64,000 nucleotides of DNA from Hysterangium stoloniferum (GCA_015178975.1 WHVD01000005.1:558001-622000), one strand, 5' to 3'; shown: positions 43,144 through 52,470, counted from the stretch's first letter. The notes: a model not told the origin generated them from the letters alone. Translations and numbers: made by a program.

Positions 43144-45146
43144 TCAATGCCGACTAGCACCTGTGGGCATTACGTCCACGTACGGAGGTGGCCGCGTCAC
43201 GATTCCCTCCGGCTCAGAAGTTGCTGGCGGTTGCAAGTAAGGAGGAGGTGCATTTGGATTAGAAAGACCCGCCGCATTGTTTGGAATTGACATATCTGGC
43301 CGGGAAGTGGCAGGCAAATTTTGTGAAGGAGATGAGCTCTGATCACGTAGTGGTGGTCTTCGAAATTCTTCTACATCGATGGATGGTGGAGGATCTGAAG
43401 GATCATCGAGTAGTGGAGGCGGGGGAGGGGCTTCTTCATCATGTTCAGAAGGCTGTATTCCTCCCATTCGCGAGTCCGACTGCTCAAGAGCTAGGCCTAG
43501 CGCCTCCAAAGCTAGACTAGGTTGCGATGCAAGGCTTGCAAACTCTGTTACGTCGGGATCTAAGTTTGCATTATCCATGGAAGGCGGTGGAGTTGCAGAG
43601 CGGTCAAAGGACGATGAGAGACCATCATATTGATCCTCTGGCTTGAAGCCAAACTCCATTCCTTCACCTGGAATAGACATTTGGTGCAGTGGTAAGTCTG
43701 ATGGAGCATCAACACTGCTCGGAAATACTGCGATATGCCCATTCAAGTCTGATTCCGATTCCAAGAAGGTGGGTAAGCGAGAAGATGTAGACGACGTAGG
43801 GTCGGAGATGAACGGTGGAGGAGCATCTCGTTCCTCAAAGGGCGGCGGTGCCCCACTTGGTGGTAAGGCGCTTGGTCCCGCCTCATTTTCATATATATCG
43901 GCGTCTTCATGCCTTACCGTACGCACTGGAGGTTTGTCGTGCTTTTTACGGTAAGCTGAAGCGAACGATTCGTCCACTTCGGGTAATGGCGCGATATTAG
44001 GCAGAAGTACAATGGGTATACTGATGCTGGAGACAGATTCCGAATGTGAGGCTGTGACCATGAATGTGACATTAACGACAATGCGAAAAGAAACATCGTG
44101 AAACAAGGTGGACTGAGTTATAGATGCACAGTCCGAGTTCTCATCTACCAGGTGTTCGGGATTGGAAGACAAATTGTCAGCATTATCACGTGAGGCAGTT
44201 TCATGCGGATAGAGCAACAACCTGATCTGAACAGAGCGCGAAGAGTGGAACCGACAAGAAGATCCCGACCGGGTTATCACAGCATGAGACGCGTCCAGTA
44301 CAGGGATGTCTTGTGTAGCCTGTTTGTTGTCTGAGTTGACGTTGTTTCCAATTATCGAGCGAGTAGAAGAAGCCCCAGTACCTTCTGGAAGGCTATCGAA
44401 CATCTCCGTTTGATCCTGGTTAACAGATATAACTCTAATCAACTCTGCCATGACGCTTCTAAGCCTTAATCCCTGATCTCTTATGACGCTCATATTTGGC
44501 GGTGGAACTGTTATATAGACAGCAATAGGGTCTCCAATACGAAAGGTTGTTCGAGAAACCTCGACCCTGAGCACGACAGGGGTGTCATGTTCCACCAGAT
44601 AAGGTCTGTTGTAGAGAAGGGGCCGGGTGATAGTTGTGTAACGCCTCGTATGTACTATGATAGTTTCTGTAAGAGCTTGGTTTGCTAAATTAATAGGAGA
44701 TAGACGAGCAACCAATCGGTGAGTAATTGATGAACGGGGGGTATGTATACACTGAGGCGTGTCAGGCGTCAGAGGTATGGCGAAAGGAAGGGTAGATGGT
44801 ATGGTGTCTGAGCCCACGGATGAGGTCGAGGAACTCGTTCGCGAAAATAAGGTGACCTCCCATGAGAAAATCTCAATTGATGAAACTGAATTCGACTCTA
44901 TCGTTTGCAATGATATAGTCCTATACGATAATATGAGAAGATGGTGGAAAGAGTACAAAATAAAACTTGCACTTTATCCCATTGGCCAGGCTCTGCGCCT
45001 TTTATTTGCAATTCACCTTCTATCGCAGCACGTTCACCATGGGCACCCAGGAAACCTTTCTGAAACTGAACAGCACCCGGAGGGGGAGAAATCAACAGTT
45101 GAGTGCGCTGTTCTTCGTATGTTGGTGGCGGCAGGTTCAGCGACAT
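43144..45146 (-). CDS. alpha-arrestin (ART-type ubiquitin-ligase adaptor)
   Basis: Cytosolic adaptor that recruits a Nedd4/Rsp5 ubiquitin ligase to plasma-membrane transporters. Start ATG 45146, MSLNLPPPTYEEQRTQ, with an N-terminal PPxY (PPTY). The arrestin N-domain reads GAHGERAAIEGELQIKGAEPGQWDKV|TISLQTIESNSVSSIE, IPLTPDTPQCIHTPRSSITHRLVA, then LRVEVSRTTFRIGDPIAVYI and IPIVLLPNIAPLPEV. A long acidic Pro-rich tail ends with two PPPY motifs (about 43220 and 43160), TAG at 43144. Joining WDKV to TISLQ requires a GC-AG intron (44921-44970, donor GCAAGT). The apparent start within that intron (MYSFHHLL...) is read-through. PPxY motifs at both ends support binding to WW-domain ligases. Its start codon lies within 20 bp of the divergent RPC5 start. 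Confidence 0.85.
44921..44970 (-). other. GC-AG intron in the alpha-arrestin gene (50 nt)
   Basis: Minus strand GGGATAAAGT|GCAAGT...cgtatag|GACT. Removal joins WDKV to TISLQTIE, the expected arrestin strand. No GT donor gives the correct phase. Confidence 0.85.
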
Positions 45147-45162
45147 GACTTACGTAAGAAAC

Positions 45163-46118
45163 ATGGACGATGACCCAGTAGTAGCAGTTCTTCCCGTTCA
45201 TATCTCCAATTCCCTTTACCCAAATCTACATTTGCATCAATTTCCACTCTTATTCAGACCTCTGCAAGTTCCTCCATCGGCTGCAGAGAGCGGAAAACGT
45301 ATTCACGCCAGACATAAACCTCGAGCTGGTAGATTGGAAATTCACGTACCAGTAGATACTAGAAAAGAAGTCTGGAATCCCGATAAAGGAGCAGAATACG
45401 GTTTAGCACGAGCAGAAGAAGATCAGCAGAAAAATGGGGGAGACAATTTAAAACTAGCGGGGGGTGATGAATTTAGGTTGAGTGAAGTCAGGATGAGCAG
45501 CGAAAAGGTTCCAGAAAAGGGGGACTATATGTTGGGGATAGTACGCGACGGTTTGTACTTTATTCATCGTGAAGCATTGAGGCTGATCAAGAACAGGGCA
45601 TCTGCATCTGCATCCTATTTCTCAGACACATCAGCTTCGACCCGCACTGACCTATCTGGATGTGCTCTCCCGGAAATCTCGTCGTTCACGCACAGCTGTT
45701 GGTGGCGATGGCGATTCAGATTCGGATGATGGTCCACCGCCTGACCCAGATGAAGCCGTCCCGACGTTACCTACCTCTAAAAAGGAAAAGCAAAAAAAGG
45801 CTCTGGAATCCAAAGAAGTCCAAGTCACAGCGAAAAAAAGCTCAGAAGATAAGACAGGCACACTTCAATTTCAAGGTGGAATGTCTCAGGTAAGAAGAGA
45901 AATGCTAACGCTCCTGCGAGATGAAAGTGAGGAATCATGGGAGGACCTCGAGTATTGCGATGGCGAGGTGATTCTCTCCCTGATATGATAGTTCGTTATA
46001 CTAATCGTTTCTTATACAGCATGGTGATTCTCTAGATGTCTTCGAGTCTGTATTCTCACAAAGTTCCAGCAATCTTGTCTGCAAGACGGGTCCAATAGAG
46101 ATGCTGCGTAATATGTAG
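45163..46118 (+). CDS. RPC37: RNA polymerase III subunit RPC5 (Rpc37-like, Sin_N family)
   Basis: Subunit of the Pol III TFIIF-like pair (with Rpc53) that supports initiation, termination and reinitiation. It starts MDDDPVVAVLPVHISNSLYPNLHLHQFP (ATG 45163; an in-frame ATG at 45145 would add six residues). PLQVPPSAAES, HKPRAGRLEIHVPVD and NPDKGAEYG follow, then GIVRDG joined by a GT-AG intron to HLHLHPISQTHQLRPALTYLDVLSR. An acidic segment follows, then LQFQGGMSQVRREMLTLLRDE, stop TAG 46116-46118. The HLHLHP...QLRP-LTYLD block is diagnostic. The unspliced reading IHREALRLIKNRASASAS is intron read-through. It lies about 4.5 kb upstream of the tRNA-Lys array. Confidence 0.88.
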
Positions 46119-46480
46119 GACATGTACACGCAATGATACTATTGATTTGTGTGGATAATATAAATTTACATGCCTGCACCAATTGCGTATTAATCCAGCA
46201 CTTGTGTGTCTGTCGAACCAGAGGTTGAACTTGCGCAAGAAACCATCCCGGCTGCTGATTCTCTTTACAATAATTTGATAATTATATCTGTTTGGGAGTA
46301 ATTCCTGAGCTACACATCTTAAAAAACTATTTCCTCTATGAAGTAATTTGTGTATGGCCTGAGTATTTAATTCGGCATGGGGCTGCGCACCGTATACATA
46401 GTATCCTCAAGTGCTTCAAAACTTCACCACATGACGTCAGTTGTCCAACTCTTCAGCACTCTTCGGCACCTGCCATAATC
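46119..46480. promoter_or_regulatory. RPC5-DnaJ intergenic region with a palindromic CRE
   Basis: 362 bp. The exact palindrome TGACGTCA lies at 46432-46439, 42 bp upstream of the DnaJ ATG (46481); this is the classic CREB/ATF-type bZIP site. No coding frame is seen. Confidence 0.45.
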
Positions 46481-47406
46481 ATGTTTCCTGATTACTACGA
46501 CCTTCTTTCAATTTCTCCGACTGCGACCCAAGAGGAGATAAGACAGGCATACAGACGAGAGTCTTTACGGCGAGTCTAAAGCCACGTCCACTTGAATGCA
46601 TCAGGCGCAAATGTAACTCTATCTCGACTCAGGACACATCCCGATAGGCTTCCAGACGCAACACCAGAGCAAAAACGACGAGCCACAGAAAAGTTTCAGG
46701 TGTGCTTTATTTCCATCTTTGCGAAAGACCCATACTAATGCTATGGACCACTCATCCAGGCAGTCGCCGATGCTTACTATGTCTTGTCTGACCCGACTCG
46801 CCGGAAGGAATATGACTTGCTTTATGCGTCTCGTACCAAGAAGGATACCTCAGCCGAACCGGAGGCTTCATCGAATTTCTTTTCCAACTTCGCCAGTTTC
46901 TTCAGCACCGCAGCACCGCCCCCGCAATTTGGAGCTCAAAGACCAGACGCCGAAGGTGTCTTCGCTGATGTCTTTGAAGAGGCGAGTTACATGGTAATCA
47001 TCAGACTGTCGAGCGATTGACGTTTTTGCAGATGTTAAGACCTGAAGTTACCCGTCAGGTACCATGGTGGACATACGTCGGTGCTGCCTCTGGAGGCGCT
47101 TTAGGGTATATCATTGGGAATTTTCCGGGAATGGTGCATTATCACTCCCTCGATGCGTAAAGTTGTAAGATTAATGAGTCTACTGTCTTTGTCAGCTCTT
47201 TGGTGGATACGCTGGAAATCGACTTGGGGCTATCCGGGACGCCAAAGGCAAGAGTGTGGCCATGGTATTCGCTCAACTTGAAGGATCGCAGAAGGCGGAG
47301 GTATGTCATCTCGATAAGCATCAATATGTTTCCTCTCTGAGCTCACCTTTCATAGATCCTTAAGGCACTGGCCATGAAAGTGCTTGGCTCAGCTTTCACC
47401 GCGTGA
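46481..47406 (+). CDS. DnaJ-domain protein with a C-terminal glycine-zipper-like segment
   Basis: J-protein co-chaperone of unknown location. Start ATG 46481, MFPDYYDLLSISPTATQEEIRQAYRRESLR|THPDRLPDATPEQKRRATEKFQ|AVADAYYVLSDPTRRKEYDLL, with the HPD tripeptide intact. FFSNFASFFSTAAPPPQ and EGVFADVFEE follow, then MLRPEVTRQVPWWTYVGAASGGALGYIIGNFPGM|LFGGYAGNRLGAIRDAKGKS, where the repeated small residues suggest a membrane-inserting glycine zipper. Stop TGA 47404-47406. The intron that splits the J domain has a GC donor (46570-46632, GCGAGT). The intron before MLRPEV is best read as GC-AG too (46982-47031), since the GT alternative would be only 38 nt. Confidence 0.85.
46570..46632 (+). other. 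GC-AG intron splitting the J domain
   Basis: TTACG|GCGAGT...cgactcag|GACACAT. Joining gives AYRRESLRTHPDRL, equal in length to the consensus AYRKLAL-(K)-HPD segment. The nearest GT donor (gtcttt, 9 nt upstream) would delete three residues of helix II. Confidence 0.8.
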
Positions 47407-47807
47407 AACATGGACGTTAACTTCCTCCTTATATCTATGGTGTTAATGATTTTATTCCCCTTTCCGTTAACTCGATACATTACATTGTAATTGTTGAATA
47501 GCATATTAACATGCCCTCTCATATACATATTTGAGACTGTCGAATAAAAGATGGTAAATGCTAATGATATAGCTATGAAGGACATCGTATCTGAGGGGAC
47601 GAATGTAAAAATATTTAACTGCGACGCCATGCATTTGTGTAAAGTACAATAATTTCAGCTGTATGTATAATGGGCAAATCCTCTGATGTCTCGTAAACTT
47701 GAAAAGTATGCAGTTCTAAATTGGGGTGTGGCCGATCCTACTAAGAGACTTCCATAGAGAAATTGATCAATTGATTAAGGTACTGAGTATGTCGAAAATT
47801 CAGCTCG
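47407..47807. other. convergent 3' region, no gene seen
   Basis: 400 bp between the DnaJ stop and the stop of the minus-strand serine-rich gene. A/T-rich; probably holds both 3' ends. No protein-like frame. Confidence 0.35.
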
Positions 47808-49108
47808 CTATTCCCATAGTGCGCCGGCCTGGGGCTCTTCTAACTCTCTCTGGGCCTCTAGGATATCTCCATAGTCTTTCAGTCCGCCCGAGCCGTTCGA
47901 GAGCGCGATAATAATGGCAGCCAAAGTTTCATCCGAAGCGCTATGCAATTTTCCCACTTTAGCACTAGTGCTCTCCTCACACGTTTCGAATGTGCACTGT
48001 TCAGGGAGCGGAGCAGGCATATCAGGCACTGAGATAATACACAACTGTGGCGAAAGGTAGTTGGGACGTGAATGGGACTCCTCGGTCCTCTGAGGATATT
48101 GAGCAGAAACTACTAGTCCAGGTAGTGGTCCTTCAACAGTTATACGATGCTCTGTTTTTGATGGACTATAAGGAGAAGAGCCTAGATGACGCGGTGGATA
48201 GTGACCTTCGGACGACGAGCCATCGTCTGAGGTATAGCTTAACGAGAAAGAAGAAGACATGCGTGCGGCGATGTAATGTGGTGAGGAGCCCATGGTGGCA
48301 GTATGCTGAGAGTACATTGGGTTCCCGACATCACTATCGAGAGACGCGCTTCCAGAGTAGACAGCATGTATAGGATAATATCTTGTCGGGATTGAATGAG
48401 GATACTCTTGCCGGGGCAGGGAAAGCAGGTCAGCTTCATCGTCAATCAGCATAATATCCTCGTCCGTGTCCCCATCTTCAGTGAGAGACAAAACAGGACG
48501 CTTACTACCACAGCTCATTGTCGTATTGGCCTGACGATGTACTGGGTATTCATCGCCATGCACAGTAGAAGAGCCAGTGTTCCGACGAAGGTCGCGTTTT
48601 ACCGTACGTCGTTTGCTATTCCCACTGTCATAACTCCCGATCAAAGTCAACTTGCTGCTCTTCATGTGCCTGTTCTGCTCCCACTCGCGCATCCTTCGTA
48701 CAAATCCTTCACCAGTGGTTGTGACGCTTTGTCGTAAGCTAGTAAATGCCTCCCGGTGTAGATCGTCAAGACTTGGATGTGCGATGGTTTCTGAGGTGGC
48801 AGTTGGCGGCGTGTAGGACATAGACGAATGACCGGGTGGAAAAAACGCAGAAGACGACGAAGGTAAATTTAAAGCCAGTGGGGCGGTTGACGAAGGAAGG
48901 CCGTATGTATTAGTTGAAGAATCTGCGACCTCCATTGAATACTTGAATAAAATAATTCAGAGAGCAAAAAACAGCAAGAAAGAAAGAAACTGACATTGAC
49001 TGTACTTGTCTGCCTCTGTCGTTTGTGGCTTTTCTTTGCAGCTGTTGTGGAGAGCGAATGAGCAGAAAGAGTTCGTTTTGAAGATGGATATGCAGGAGAT
49101 TGCGGCAT
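47808..49108 (-). CDS. serine-rich, probably nuclear protein of unknown function
   Basis: Start ATG 49108, MPQSPAYPSSKRTLSAHS...KKSHKRQRQTSTVN, a basic NLS-like start. One GT-AG intron joins it to YSMEVADSS and a single long exon ending at 47808. Islands that look conserved rather than random: HPSLDDLHREAFTSLRQSV with GEGFVRRMREWE (about 48770-48680), DEDIMLIDDEADLL (about 48460), and the C-terminal SDETLAAIIIALSNG and YGDILEAQRELEE (about 47930-47830). The rest is Ser/Tyr/Pro-rich disorder. Not recognised as any named family; the pattern of short motifs in disorder suggests a regulatory or transcription-linked protein. Confidence 0.6.
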
Positions 49109-50204
49109 CTTCAAGAACAGATAAAATCCGTATACTGCAGCTTGGAACTGTTTTTGACAGGCCTAGATAGTCCTCCTCAGCACTCAATACTACTATGCAT
49201 GATGGTTCGAGACAGGACCTCGGCCTCGCCACACCGGCATGATCATCCTAGAACTCGGCCATTGGCACTGCATACTTTATTTTGATCCCATTATTTAATA
49301 ATCATTAGAAGAGCACGGTTAAACTCTGTCATCAGCTAGTTATCTCCCTTTGAATTTCAGGATCATCCGAGTCTTTAAGCCCTTCATTTCCTCCGCATAT
49401 ATGCCAAGAATGCGGCAGAATTTCCATCAGGCCATCCGATACGGTCTCGTCGGAGGAATTATTCCCTTAGAGGACGAGTTAGTCCTCAATTTTCTCACAT
49501 GAACAAGGTCCATTGTTTTGATCCAATCATGTTCGTTTCTTCTGTCTATTTTCCGCGCATCCTTCGCTTACCGCAGGAAAACAGAAATCCTAGTGGAAGA
49601 AGCTGGATGCGTGTTGGAGAGCTTCTCCTAATTATTGAGATTTCACATTCAAATCATGTCCTTAGATACTGGTGCCAGATGCAGGCCAGTCCCCGACTTA
49701 AGTGTCCGCTGTTGCCACCGTTGGTTGTTGATCTGGAAGAATATTAGTTGTCAATTTGTCGATAATGCTACGCCAACACTGGTGGCTGCCACTCCTTTGG
49801 TCACTCCGCGGACTGGTACCCGCCTTTAATTAGTACTTCCTGATGGTACTGTCTTGGACCACTTCTCCATTGCAAGTGACAACACCTATGATACTGCCCA
49901 AACTGCCCTAGAAGCATAACCACTTTTTGCCTTCCTCGAAGAAAAAATGTCGATGCAGATTGCTTCATCCTTATCGTGGCGGACGAACCAGCATGACAAA
50001 GAGGTGCGTTTCCGAAATACGAAATATTAGTCGCATGCCTACTCGGATGACTTTGGGCAGAAATTGATTGACCTCGTACAGGATGCCCTAAGAACTGGGA
50101 CTGCACAATCTACTTTGAAAAGGCATTACTCAGGTTCTCACCAAGGAGGGGGAGATATAATTATGACATATTAGTTCCTTCAGAAAGTTTCAAGGATGTC
50201 ATCA
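49109..50204. other. about 1.1 kb intergenic, no intact gene
   Basis: Short open stretches (49499-49747, 49801-50106 on the minus strand) do not splice together and match no family I know. A plus-strand trace near 50060-50150 (KLIDLVQDALRTGTAQ, HYSGSHQGG) is protein-like but isolated. This sequence abuts the duplicated kinase segment and may be further debris of that locus. Confidence 0.3.
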
Positions 50205-50341
50205 TTTGTGTTAACAGAAGTGTGCATAGCTGGATGCTTGGTTTTTACACAGCTGTCTTTGTAGATTTTTGGCATTGCTGATGGACTTGCATTTTTACAC
50301 GACCGTGATCCTTCGATCATCCACGGTGATATCCGTGGGGT
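50205..50341 (+). repeat. direct repeat copy 1: kinase gene segment (pairs with 53617-53753)
   Basis: 137 bp nearly identical to 53617-53753, same orientation, with about ten substitutions and no length change. It covers intron sequence (gtgttaacagaag...) plus the exon for DGLAFLHDRDPSIIHGDIRG, the HGD catalytic loop of a TKL-like kinase. No other part of that kinase is present here. Because intron sequence is included, the copy arose at the DNA level. Confidence 0.8.
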
Positions 50342-50628
50342 CTTTTTTGAGTCAGGTATATATATCTTTTTTCGAGTGAAATATTTTTAACCATTATGGA
50401 ACTGGCCATTAAGTACCGTGCATATGCAGAACTATAGAAGTTCAACGTTCGCATCCAAGATATATTGACTTAGCCTTATGACTTTATCCTGTTGTGATTG
50501 TAATATTAGTACACCAAAAATAAGGTGCAGTATGACATGTGTCTAAAAAATAGCAGACTCAAATGTAGAACGTTACAACAGTGGGATCATTTTTCAATAT
50601 CTATTAGAATGTATGCATTAACCATCAA

Positions 50629-50722
50629 GCCTTGTTAGCTCAACGGTAGAGCGTCAGATTCTTACAGTCCCACTGACCGGGTGAGAATCTGGAGGTTGTA
50701 GGTTCGATTCCTGTACGAGGTG
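50629..50722 (+). tRNA. tRNA-Lys (anticodon CTT) with intron, copy 1
   Basis: Acceptor GCCTTGT pairs with ACGAGGT (one G-T). D arm GCTC/GAGC, anticodon stem TCAGA/TCTGG, loop TTCTTA with CTT. An intron of about 22 nt follows position 37, and its GTGAGAA can pair with the anticodon loop. T arm GTAGG/CCTGT. Box A TAGCTCAACGG and box B GGTTCGATTCC are intact, and a T5 terminator follows. Discriminator G. Confidence 0.85.
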
Positions 50723-51059
50723 GTATTTTTATCCCATTAAATCACATGGGCTGTCTCTCCTACCCTACCCAAGAGTCCCTTTTGAATCAGGTATATATCT
50801 CTTTTACTGAGTGTGAAATATTTTTAAGCATTATGGAACTGGGCATTAAGTACCAAACGTGCATATGCAGAACTAAAGAAGTTCAACGTTCGCATCCAAG
50901 ATATATCGACTTAGCCTTATGACTTTATCCTGTTGTCACTAATATTAGTACACCAAAAGTCAGGTGCAGTATGGCAAATGTCTAAAGACTTAACTGTAGA
51001 ACGTTACAACAGTGGTGTTGTTGTTCGATATCTATTAGAATGTATATCCTGTCAATCAT

Positions 51060-51140
51060 GCCTTGCTAGCTCAATGGTAGAGCGTCAGACTCTTACAGTC
51101 CTACTGACCGGGTAAGAGTCTGAAGGTTCTGTGCGAGGCC
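51060..51140 (+). pseudogene. tRNA-Lys(CTT) pseudogene, copy 2, T arm deleted
   Basis: Same as its neighbours up to the anticodon stem and intron, but 13 nt including the T loop and box B are missing, so AAGGTT runs directly into CTGTGCGAGGC. Without box B and a T arm it should neither be transcribed well by Pol III nor fold. A first-pair acceptor change (GCCTTGC) is also present. Confidence 0.8.
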
Positions 51141-51325
51141 TTGTTTTTATCCCGTTAAATCATGGGTTCCTCCTCTTACCAGGAGTTCCTTTTGAATCAG
51201 GTATATCTTTTTCCGAGCGTGTAAAATATTTTTGACCATTAGCATAATAGAAGTTCAAAGTTCGCATCCAAGATATATTGATTCGGTCCTAAGACTTTAT
51301 TCTTTTGTCATGTCCTGCCACTAAC

Positions 51326-51419
51326 GCCTTGTTAGCTCAATGGTAGAGCGTCAGACTCTTACAGTCCCACTGACCGGGTAAGAGTCTGGAGGTTGCAGGT
51401 TCGACTCCTGTGTGAGGCC
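51326..51419 (+). tRNA. tRNA-Lys (CTT) with intron, copy 3
   Basis: 94 nt: acceptor GCCTTGT/GTGAGGC (several wobble pairs), D arm, anticodon loop CTCTTA with CTT and a 22-nt intron whose GTAAGAG complements CTCTTAC. T arm GCAGG-TTCGACT-CCTGT, box B GGTTCGACTCC, T5 terminator downstream. Confidence 0.87.
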
Positions 51420-51748
51420 TTATTTTTATCCCGTTAAATCCACAGGCTCTTTCTTCCCTACCAAGAGTCCTTTTTGAATCAGGTATATATATATATCTCT
51501 TTTTTCGAGTGTGAAATATTTTAACCATTATGGAACTGGCCATTAAGTACCGTGCATATGTAGAACTATAGAAGTTCAACGTTCGCATCCAAGATATATT
51601 GACTTAGCCTTATGACTTTATCCTGTTGTGATTGTAATATTAGTACACCAAAAATCAGGGTATGACATGTGTCTAAAAAATAGCAGACTCAAATGTAGAA
51701 GTGGTGTTATCGTTCTATATCTATTAGAATGTATGCCATGTCAATCAC

Positions 51749-51842
51749 GTCCCGTTAGCTCAATGGTAGAGCGTCAGATTCTTACAGTCCCACTGACCGG
51801 GTAAGAATCTGGAGGTTGCAGGTTCGATTCCTGTGCGAGACC
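51749..51842 (+). tRNA. tRNA-Lys (CTT) with intron, copy 4, altered acceptor stem
   Basis: Body and intron as in the other copies, loop TTCTTA. The acceptor is GTCCCGT/GCGAGAC: the second pair changed from C-G to T-A on both strands (compensatory), but the fourth pair is C opposite A, a mismatch. Box A, box B and a T5 terminator are intact. Confidence 0.78.
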
Positions 51843-52090
51843 ATGTTTTTATCCCGCCCAATCATGGGCTTTCTCCTCCCCTTACCAAGAGTTCCTTTTG
51901 AATCAGGTATATCTTTTTCCGAGCGTGTAAATTATTTTTTGACCATTATGCTATAGAAGTTCAAAGTTCACATCCAAGAGATAGTGACTTGGCCTCACGA
52001 CTTTATCTTTTGTAGTATAACAGTAAATGCAGAATGTTAACAGTGGTGTCATTATTCAGTATCTGATAGGATGTACGCTTTGTCAATAGC

Positions 52091-52184
52091 GCCTTGTTAG
52101 CTCAGTGGTAGAGCGTCAGATTCTTACAGTCCCGCTGACCGGGTAAGAGTCTGGAGGTCGCAGGTTCGACTCCTGTGCGAGGCC
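52091..52184 (+). tRNA. tRNA-Lys (CTT) with intron, copy 5
   Basis: Acceptor GCCTTGT/GCGAGGC, D arm GCTC-AGTGGTA-GAGC, anticodon CTT, 22-nt intron (one base change), T arm GCAGG-TTCGACT-CCTGT, T4 terminator. All Pol III signals are present. Confidence 0.87.
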
Positions 52185-52470
52185 ATATTTTATCCTATTA
52201 ATCACGGTACTTCTCTTCCATTTGAATCAGGTATATATCTCTTTTTCCGAGCGAGTGAAATATTTTTAACCCTTATGGAACTGACCATTAAGTACGAAAC
52301 ATGCATATGCAAAACTATATAGAAGTTCACAGTTTGCATCCCAAGATATATTGACTTACGCCATCTAAAATCACGATCTCCGTTGTATTCGTATAGATTT
52401 AATTCTCCAAAAAATCAGAAACTCCAACTTGTAGAGAGCCACGTAGTCAGGTAACCCACACGAACTCGGA

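Larger units (their letters stand above)
50343..52470 (+). repeat. tandem array of about 5.5 units, each unit ending in a tRNA-Lys(CTT) gene
   Basis: Unit starts share TTTTGA(A/G)TCAGGTATAT near 50345, 50780, 51190, 51472, 51895 and 52220. Every unit then has a ttttCGAGTG-type stretch, GAAATATTTTTAACC, an AGAAGTTCAACGTTCGCATC stretch and (T/C)GACTTAGCC, and reaches a tRNA after 220-370 bp. The sixth unit lacks a tRNA. Units are of two lengths: long ones (first, second, fourth, sixth) keep ggaactggccattaagtac, short ones (third, fifth) lack that piece. The array lies between two direct copies of a kinase fragment. Confidence 0.85.

Noticed and set aside
43144..44958. Arrestin ORF starting at 44958 with a hydrophobic start (MYSFHHLLILSY)
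   Set aside because: This start lies inside the GC-AG intron 44921-44970; the spliced N-terminus begins at 45146 with PPTY and arrestin strands.
45538..45620. Reading IHREALRLIKNRASASAS in RPC5
   Set aside because: It is an intron (gtttgt...aacag); splicing gives HLHLHPISQTHQLRPALTYLD.
50343..52470. CRISPR-like or transposon-like repeat array
   Set aside because: Repeats are several hundred bp, each contains a tRNA with Pol III boxes, and the genome is clearly eukaryotic.
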